DNA from: Lachnospiraceae bacterium
Lineage (GTDB): Bacteria; Bacillota; Clostridia; Lachnospirales; Lachnospiraceae
Assembly: GCA_016288705.1 (NCBI GenBank)
Contig: JAEELB010000046.1
Span: 1 to 38,436, forward strand
Reading direction: 5' to 3'
DNA: 38,436 nt
The notes under the pieces are model-generated. The model saw only the letters and a list, made by a program, of their open reading frames with translations, did no database searches and had not been told where the DNA came from. Both the position numbers and the translations under genes were made by a program. Positions 26,101 to 33,300 of this stretch are shown here, piece after piece (position 1 is the first letter of the stretch; each line of letters begins with the position of its first letter).

Positions 26101-27034
26101 AAACACCGTGGTGGAGCTCAAAAAGAACGTCTTCACCTACACCGGCAAGGCTATCAAGCCGGGGGTAAGGTCGGTCACCGTGAGCGGGAACGTCCTCAAA
26201 GCATCCTGCTACAAAGTGATCTATTCCGGAAATACCGGGATCGGAACAGGCAGGGTGACGGTGGTCGGAAAGAAGGACTGCACCGGCTCTGCCTACGCCA
26301 CCTTTAAGATCGATCCGAAACCCGTGACAAATGTGACGATCTCCGGACTTAAGAACCAGCCCTTCACCGGGGATGCGCTGTCGACAAACAGTCTTCCCTT
26401 CACCGTAAAAGCCGGGGGCATCACCTTGACGGAAGGACGCGATTACAGGATCAAAAGCCTGACAGGGGAACTTACGAAGGTCACCGATGCGGATATCAGG
26501 AAAGCGGGGAAAGTTCCCACCCTCGAGATCGAACTCATACCTGACGATCCGGCGAGGAAGCCCTCCGAAAGGCCCATGGCCGTGTGGAAGAACGGCGCGA
26601 CAAAGCCCGTGAAGAAGTCATTCTCCATCGTGCAGACCAAGCTCGGCTCCTCCGCGGTGGAGCTGACGGCAAAGAGTCATACGGAGAGCGAGAACATCGT
26701 GAAGGCGAGGAACGCGGAAGGAAAAGAAGTCACCTTTACCATGAGGAACGCCACAAAGCAGGAACTCACGGAGGACAAAAACGCCTACACCCTTGTCATT
26801 GCCGGGACAGAGGAATCCCTGCCCAAGGGCGCGGATATTTCGGAAGCTGCAGTGCTCAGAGCTTTCGGCCGGCAGATCAGCGCCTCGGATTATTCCGTTT
26901 CCGTAAGCGCCGCCGGGAATGATAAGACCGGAACCATCAAACTTAAAGCGGCGAAAGGGAAGGACCGTGGATTTACCGGCTCCCGTACCGTGAAGTTCCT
27001 GTACATCAAAGTGGAGAAAAAGCTTCCCGAATAA
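23102..27034 (+). CDS. Large secreted M64-like metalloprotease with Ig-like repeats
   Basis: The 1310-residue protein has a Sec signal peptide (about residues 1-28, no lipobox). The region at about 60-500 contains VSHEIAHCYLVGDEYNGG, with HExxH at about 357-361 followed by GDEY. This resembles the IgA peptidase M64 motif HExGHxxxGLxDEY but is one residue shorter, so the third zinc ligand needs checking. Near residue 507 an acidic Glu-Glu-Pro repeat linker follows. From about 810 on, several repeats of the YTGNAITPK...DYTVCYEDNVNTG type form clostridial Ig-like modules. No LPxTG anchor is seen at the end. GAGGAGG is directly upstream. A secreted protease acting on host or feed protein is the likely role. 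Confidence 0.8.
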   Translation: MKRITGLHKAIASVLTAVLLVAGTSSVINASDLSAEEISGITSPELLQEEGSAPEISSPGAGQALGEIEVNQGFSRHTGLNDGVEVPMDTFVAGKKTAVIMKIPGSDSDAMDKKKAEDFKTQISGYTLQARPVINGEEQDNTELNAKGNSFSVKRVYDKNCFREKGWYLVANFDKGPDKGTYNFHIWDGNNNEIGVKNNVTFYETKELNILVVPVIAYWGSVQPYSPGHPVGAQGCKDKQFHDYDGKKRNWNELIPVLKEYMKDVYPVVDVNFEEARELNLGTKAYDMVTPDPCFRNLWIRSAQLQSKNRDGSDRYDLILAFVMYRQGDGRTQGFTCGKPANIITYSDMDMLPTVSHEIAHCYLVGDEYNGGSYNNRVDYPPNGYSGIDLVTKENIPSTSGANPYWQSPSDYANDKSAPADRRSKVDEVGKGIIVKPSLHPYCLSREKFIRWNGVDEEGNSPGPVIKPTLGWMGSGYDGVDGLYFNTAVIWDHLLKELTVKSRWDEEEPEEPEEPEEPFSNNAEVFLNAAASGAGINEYSVFTDVGDLYYDDSYRFGKSRMAEVFGWLVRDGSGNVKVEMDPIFSYDGDLEQIEPLDKMFEESPDVYTFAALDENGRVLRSPVDGKPATVEFYCSFFNFASNMEFDQANFNFNAEYPEGTKDFVIVKGRLKDEDLNKDSVMWSAKDDPAFIADFNERPEGCITYADVNSDFATVEWESYFNADSDIKGEGLYTEVYYCPEGDDGEAYVVARSDEDGWEEGFISFYTDSEFNTPWTRNAYVWIKITNGVNALSLYSDENEVTLYDSTIALSGAGIRKETVNGETFYQAAYTGNAITPKTAVKAYDPSTGKYISLKKDADYTVCYEDNVNTGIATVTVQGIGAYAGKKTLEFDIVKKNLEGTPEFIPDIRYTGDLDDAVRKYLKMTEKSGRVLIYKNDFTVKYSVNGKEEKFLNKLVTENPGESVAVTVKFFGKGNYTGECKKNATFNVLPTSYGILEMTNENTVVELKKNVFTYTGKAIKPGVRSVTVSGNVLKASCYKVIYSGNTGIGTGRVTVVGKKDCTGSAYATFKIDPKPVTNVTISGLKNQPFTGDALSTNSLPFTVKAGGITLTEGRDYRIKSLTGELTKVTDADIRKAGKVPTLEIELIPDDPARKPSERPMAVWKNGATKPVKKSFSIVQTKLGSSAVELTAKSHTESENIVKARNAEGKEVTFTMRNATKQELTEDKNAYTLVIAGTEESLPKGADISEAAVLRAFGRQISASDYSVSVSAAGNDKTGTIKLKAAKGKDRGFTGSRTVKFLYIKVEKKLPE

Positions 27035-27046
27035 TAAGATCCGCTC

Positions 27047-27075
27047 TTGCATTTACTACTCGGATACATTATAAT
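27047..27075 (+). promoter_or_regulatory. Promoter of the tRNA/NRPS transcription unit
   Basis: TTGCAT (27047-27052) and TATAAT (27070-27075) are 17 bases apart. The start site near 27082 falls at the base of the first hairpin. I find no other good promoter between here and the NRPS start. Confidence 0.6.
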
Positions 27076-27079
27076 GATG

Positions 27080-27122
27080 CCTCGGAGTTTTCGTTTTTGA
27101 TTGTGGAACGAAAGCTCCGGGG
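27080..27122 (+). other. 16-bp hairpin at the 5' end of the tRNA transcript
   Basis: Bases 27080-27095 pair with 27107-27122 (inner part CGGAGTTTTCGTT with AACGAAAGCTCCG; G·U allowed) around an 11-base loop. No U-tract follows, so it is not a standard terminator. It could protect the 5' end or guide tRNA processing. Confidence 0.55.
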
Positions 27123-27129
27123 ATCATCG

Positions 27130-27201
27130 GCCGGGATGGCGCAACGGTAGCGCAACTGATCCGTAATCAGTAGGTTGAGAGTTCGAATCTCTTTCCCGGC
27201 T
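27130..27201 (+). tRNA. tRNA-Thr (anticodon CGT), with C at position 33
   Basis: A full cloverleaf can be drawn. The acceptor is GCCGGGA with TCCCGGC, the D stem GCGC/GCGC, and the anticodon stem ACTGA/TCAGT. The T arm is GAGAG-TTCGAAT-CTCTT with one G·U pair. The anticodon loop is TCCGTAA, giving CGT at 34-36 (bases 27162-27164). Position 33 (base 27161) is C instead of the nearly universal U, and the usual sequence would be TTCGTAA. CCA is not encoded; T is at position 73. It sits between two long hairpins, before the NRPS gene. Confidence 0.85.
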
Positions 27202-27204
27202 TTG

Positions 27205-27243
27205 CAAGAGGGATCTGCGACGTTTTTCCGCAGGTCCCTCTTG
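27205..27243 (+). terminator. 15-bp hairpin between tRNA and NRPS gene
   Basis: CAAGAGGGATCTGCG (27205-27219) pairs with CGCAGGTCCCTCTTG (27229-27243), one T·G pair, around a 9-base loop holding TTTTT. The bases after the stem (TGGTCTTTATG) form only a poor U-tract. It may end the tRNA transcript partly, leaving NRPS expression to readthrough. Confidence 0.5.
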
Positions 27244-27323
27244 TGGTCTTTATGAAGTATTGTCCCGGGGCGGACGGCGGCGCGGATCACCGTTTTGGCA
27301 AAAGAAGAAAAGGAGTCTGTTCT

Positions 27324-30300
27324 ATGCAGAATTTTATTGAGCGTTTTTCGGAAATGGTCCGGAAACATCCGGATAAGACAGCTCTTGTCTGTGAAGAGAA
27401 GAGAATGAGTTATGAAGAGCTTGAACTCCTGAGCGAAAAGATCGCTTCCCGTCTCATCCGTAAGGGCGCCGGGAAAGAGAAGATATATCCCATCGTGCTT
27501 GAAAGGGGGTTCCGGTACATTGCGGCTGTCATCGGCGTCCTCCGCGCGGGAGCGGCGTATTCCCCTCTTACCACAGGGTATCCGAAGAAGAGGATAGATT
27601 ATATCGTTGAGGACTGCGGAGCCGACTTCGTCATAGACGATGCTTTCCTCAATGATATTGAGTCGGAAAAAGTCCTGCTTGAATTTCCCGTGATCGATAT
27701 GGAGGATGCGGCTGTCGCCATCTATACTTCCGGTTCGACGGGGAATCCCAAGGGCATACTGCATGACCACCGGTCCTTCACCAACGCCGTTACCTGCCCT
27801 CTTGTGCTGGGAGTGGAGGAGGATGATATCCATCTTTGCGCCGCCTCCTTAAGCTTTGCCATTTCCGCCTTCGATGTTTTCGCGCAGCTGTGGATGGGGG
27901 CGGAACTGCATATCCTTACGGATGATCAGCGAAAGGATATCCTTTTTATCGACAGATACATAGATGAACACCGGATCACTTCTGTATTTTTGAATCCGCA
28001 GCTCTTAAAGCAGCTCCCGGTCCGGGAGAGTTCCTTGAAGTACATCCACACCGGCGGCGAGCGTGTCAGCGGAATATACAGTCCCTATACGCGGATCATA
28101 AACGTCTATGGACTGAGTGAACTTCTTTCCATCGTATTCTCCTACGATCTGGATAAACTCTATGATAATTCACCCATCGGCCGGCCTCTCCCCGGGTACA
28201 AAGCGTTTCTTTTGGATGAAAACGGGAAAAAGGTGCCCGACGGGGAGGAAGGGGAACTCTGCATTGCGGGTCCCATGGCCCGGGGGTATATCAATCTGCC
28301 CGAGCTTACCGCCGGAGTATTTACCGATAATCCTTATTCCGAGGATGAAAATGACCGCCGGCTCTTTCATACAAACGACATATGTAAACGCCTGCCCGAT
28401 GGGGCAATGCTGTATGTCGATCGTAAGGACTGGATGGTCAAGGTCAACGGTCAGCGTGTGGAGATGGGCGAAGTTGAAGTCCGGATGGGCAAGATCAGGG
28501 ACGTTAAAACCGCCGTGGTCAGAGCCTTTGAGGACGACAACGGTCAGACCTATCTCTGCGGTTATTACACTTCCGACCGGGATATTCCCGATGTCGAGAT
28601 CCGAAGGAAACTGTTAAAAACCCTTCCGTCCTATATGATCCCGCGTTTCATCGTGCACCTCGACAGTTTCCCGTTAAACCCCAACGGCAAGCTGGACCGC
28701 AAGGCTCTTCAGGCGCCGTCGGCCGAGGATTTCCGGAGCGAATATATTGCGCCGGCCACGGATGAGGAAAAGATGGTCTGCGCCGCTTTCGAAAAGATAC
28801 TGAAGGTGGAACAAGTCGGTATCAATGATGATTTCTTCGCCCTGGGAGGAGACTCCATAAAGGTCGTGATGCTGCAGGAGGAACTCAGCTCGTTTAACAT
28901 CGCATACGAACAGATCGCCCTGCTCCGGACACCCGGAAGGATCGCCGGAAGTCTGGGCGGCGGTGAGCATATCGACTTTACATACGAAGAGAGAGCTTCC
29001 TATCCCATGACGGACGCACAGCTGGGTGTCTATCTTGAAAATATCAAAACCCCGGACAGTCTTGAGTATAATAATCCCGTAAGCCTGTTTTTCCCGGCTT
29101 CCCTTGGCGTGGATGCAAAGAGACTGGATACTTCTGTGCGCCGGACGGTGGAGCTCTATCCGTTTATGAAGGTGAGCGTCAGCGTTGTGGACGGCGTGCC
29201 CTGCGTGATCCCTCATAAGGATATGCCTGTGGACGTTTTGACCGAGACCACGGATGAAACGGATCCTCAGGCTCTCGTTAAGGCTTTCGCAAGGCCTTTT
29301 GATTTTGAAAACGGGCCCCTGTACCGGTTCAGGATCTGTATCACGCCTGAGGGGCTGTATCTTTTATGCGATTTTCATCATCTGATCATCGATGGTACAT
29401 CCATGTCCCTTTTTATGCGCAATCTGGTGGGGATATATTCGGGTGAGGAGCCGGAGTACGAGGATGTGAACGGCTTCATGCTCAGCACATATGAAGAAAA
29501 AGCAAAGAAAAGCCCAAGGTACGAAGAATGCAAAGCGTACTTTGACCGGATGCTTGCGGGCGTTGAGACAGATTCCGATCTGATCCCCGACCAGATAGAT
29601 GTTCCTCCCGAAAAAAACTGCGGGCAGTTTGCGGTAAATGTCCGGGAGCATATCGATATCTCACGGATCGCCGATGCCTGCAGGGAGATGAAGATCACCG
29701 AGAACTCCCTTTTCCTCGGGGCATTTGGCTATGCCCTGGCTGTACAGAGCGGTCAGGACCGGGCGCTTTTCTGCATCGTTGAAAACGGGAGGCACCTGCC
29801 GGAACTGAAGAATACCTGCGGCATGCTGGTACACACCCTGCCGCTGTGCACCGCCGGAGATGCGGATGAGACAGCCGCCGATTATCTCTCGGGAGTGCAG
29901 AAGCAGCTCTTCGATAACCTGAGCCATGATATGGTGTCGATCGTGCAGCTTGCCAATGAATACGAAGTTAACTCGGACATCCTTTTCGCATATCAGGGGG
30001 AAATGCTGAACTCGGTCAATATGGGCGGGACTCTTATTCCCTTATGTTTTTACAAACCGGGCGACACCATGTCGAAACTCTCGGTGGATGTCCTCAAGCG
30101 CAGTGACGATTATACCATCATGTTTGAGTACCGCGCGGATCTGTATCTCCCGGAGACGATAGAGTGCTTTGCGAGGCTGTATCTGCGCATTCTGGAGGGA
30201 ATGCTTTCGGGCGCGGTACTGGGAGAGATCGAGCTCTGCGGCGAGGAGGAGAAGGCTTTCTATCAGCGCGTAAATGATGACTTTGTCGATTTCGATCATG

Positions 30301-33300
30301 ATCTCACGGTGGTGGACCTGTTCAGGAAAAGCGTTTCGGCCTTCCCGGATAAACCTGCGGTTTTATTTAAAGATAAGGCGCTTACGTATTCCGAACTGGA
30401 CCGTTATTCGGAGAAGCTTGCAAAGCTCCTTGCCCGTCACGGAGTGACCCGTGAAGTTCCCGTAGGCATTATGGTGAACCGGAGCGAGCGCTTTTCTGTC
30501 TGCTCTCTGGGCGTATTGAAGGCGGGCGGCGCATGCCAGCCTCTGGACAGCAATTATCCTCAGGACAGGCTTCTGTATATGCTTTCGGATTCCAAAGCGC
30601 CGGTGGTGATCGCCGATGATGATCTGGCGCCTGTCCTTGACGGATATCAGGGAGTCATCCTGTCGGCAAACGGGATCTGTGATCTGCCGGAGGATGACGA
30701 TATCGAACTGACTCCGCCCCGGACGGATTCGCTCTTTGCCCTTATCTATACCTCCGGGTCTACGGGAAAACCGAAGGGATGCATGCTTGAACACAGGAAT
30801 CTGGTCAATTACTGTTTTTCCTACATAAAAAAATTCGATATCACGGAAGAAGACCGCTTTGCGGCTTATAATGCATTTGGTTTTGATGTGGCCATGTCCG
30901 ATCTGTATCCTGCGCTGACAGCGGGCGCATCCGTTTATGTCGTGCCTGAGGATACCCGTCTGGATCTTCCGGGACTGCACGATTTTGCGATCGATAATAA
31001 GATCACCATCATGGACTGCACCATGCAGCTGGGGAGACAGTATGTCACAACCTATCCGAAGAGTCCGTATATCCGTTTCTTTACCGTGGGAGGGGAAAAG
31101 CTTGTCCCCTGCGCGCCTCCGGAGTACAGGTTCCTTAACGCCTACGGCCCCACGGAATGCACCATAGGCGTTTCCTACTTTGAGATCGACAGACTTTACG
31201 ATTCCGTGCCCATAGGGCAGGCCTTCGGCAACTGTGATATCTATATCGTGGACAGCAGGCGCAGGCTTCTTCCTCCCGGCGCGGTGGGCGAGCTGGTCAT
31301 TTCCGGATATCCCGTGGTCAGAGGCTATCTCAACCAGCCGGATCTGACGAAAGAAAAGTTCGTCGACAACCCCTGCTTCGGACGCGAGGGGTATGAGAAA
31401 ATGTATCTCACGGGGGACGTCTGCCGTTATCTGCCGGACGGCAACCTCCAGTTTGTGGGCAGGCGTGACGAACAGGTGAAGATCCGCGGCTTCAGGATCG
31501 AGCTTACGGAGATAGAACGCCGTATCAGGGAATACGAAGGGATCGATGACGCCACTGTTGTCGCAAGAGATCTTCCCAGCGGCGGAAAAGCGGTGATCGC
31601 ATACGTGACCTCCGATGCGCAGGTGGATGTGCAGGAACTGAACCGGTTCATTGGCGAAACGCTGCCGGAATACATGATCCCGTCCGTTACCATGCAGATA
31701 GACAGTATCCCCGTCAATCCCAACGGGAAGGTTGACAAGCGCAGACTGCCGGAACCCGTCCTGCACGGCAATGAGGAAGACGGAGGGGCCGTAAGAGAAC
31801 TCAATTCTCTGGAACAGCAGCTGTGCGCCATGGTCAGTGAGATCACGGGCTTTGAGAGCAACAGTGTCATGGACAGCCTTATTTCCCTGGGACTTACTTC
31901 GCTGACTACCATCATGTTCTCAGCGAAGCTTTATGAAAGATTCGGGGTCAGGGCAAGCGTATCACGGCTCATGGACGACGGGTGTACCCTGCTCGCCGTG
32001 GAGAATATGATACTCGAACAGCTCCTGTCGAAGAGAGAGGTTCAGGCCGCCGGGCCCGGGGAGGAAATAAACACCGACAATGTACCGCTGTGCGCGGAGC
32101 AGCTCGGGGTGTATTTTGACAGCATAAAGCGGCCGGATGCCGTGATCTATAACATACCCATGAAGTACTCCCTCTCCGGAAGGGTGGATGTAAAGCGGCT
32201 GAAGGAGGCTCTTGAGAAACTGATCCTGGCCAATCCCGTGTTTACATCACGCATCGTGCAGCAGGGTAAGGACATCGTGCAGCAGCAGATAAAGGATTTT
32301 GTCTGCGACATCCCGATCCTGGATCTGGATCCGTCTCAGGTCGACGCGGAGGGCGCTTCATTTGTCGAGCCATTTAATCTTGCGCACGGTCCTTTGTTCA
32401 GGGCGGAGATCATCCGGACCGGGAAGGATGTAAAGCTGCTTTTCGATGTTCATCATATCATTATGGACGGACTTTCCCTGTCTTCCTTTATCCGTCAGCT
32501 TGCGGAGGTCTATGACGGGAAAAGAACTCCTGTTAAGGATACCTCCTATTACGCCTATATCGCCGAGGAAGAGGAGCTTCTTCACAGTGAAAAGGGAGAA
32601 CAGGCAAAGGCTTATTATGAGGAGCTTTTTGCGGACTTTGAGAACGCCAGTGACATATCCGCTGATCTGAACGGGAATGAGGAAGAGGGAGAACTGCGTG
32701 AGGCTTTGACTTATGTGCCGGTGGATGAAGTGGAGCGGTTCTGCAAGGAGAACAGTGTGACTCCCGCAGCTCTGTTCCTGGCCGCCACCCAGTACGCGGT
32801 CGGCCGCTGTACCGGCGACCGCAGGGTGTATATGTCCATGATCTCCGGCAGCAGAGAGGATGTACGGTATATTGATTCCATCGGCATGTTTGTCAAGAAT
32901 CTGCCGCTTCATGCCGTGATCGATACGGAACGCACTGCGCTGGATTTTGTCCGGGATACGTCTGCCGCCATGCACAGGGCTCAGGAAAACAGCGCCTATC
33001 CTTTTATCAGACTCTTCGACCGGTATGGCTTTGTGTCCCGGATCAACTACGCCTGCCAGCTGGGCGTGGATGAGACGGCGGAACTGGAAGGAAAAGCCAT
33101 TGAGGAAAGCGTGATCGTAAAGCCGCTGCCGAAGTTCAAACTGTCCATCCATATAGAGGAAGCGGGAGAGAAAGACATAGCCGTAAACGTACAGTATAAT
33201 TCCGCTCTGTTCAGTGAAAAACTGGCAGGTGTCATTTCAAGCTGCATCGCCGAGAGCGTGAGGTCCATCCTGTCTGACGGCTCTCAGCCGCTTTGCAGGG

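Noticed and set aside
27096..27122. T-box-like TGGAAC near the tRNA
   Set aside because: Lacks the conserved T-box antiterminator (TGGNACC context), specifier loop and terminator arrangement.
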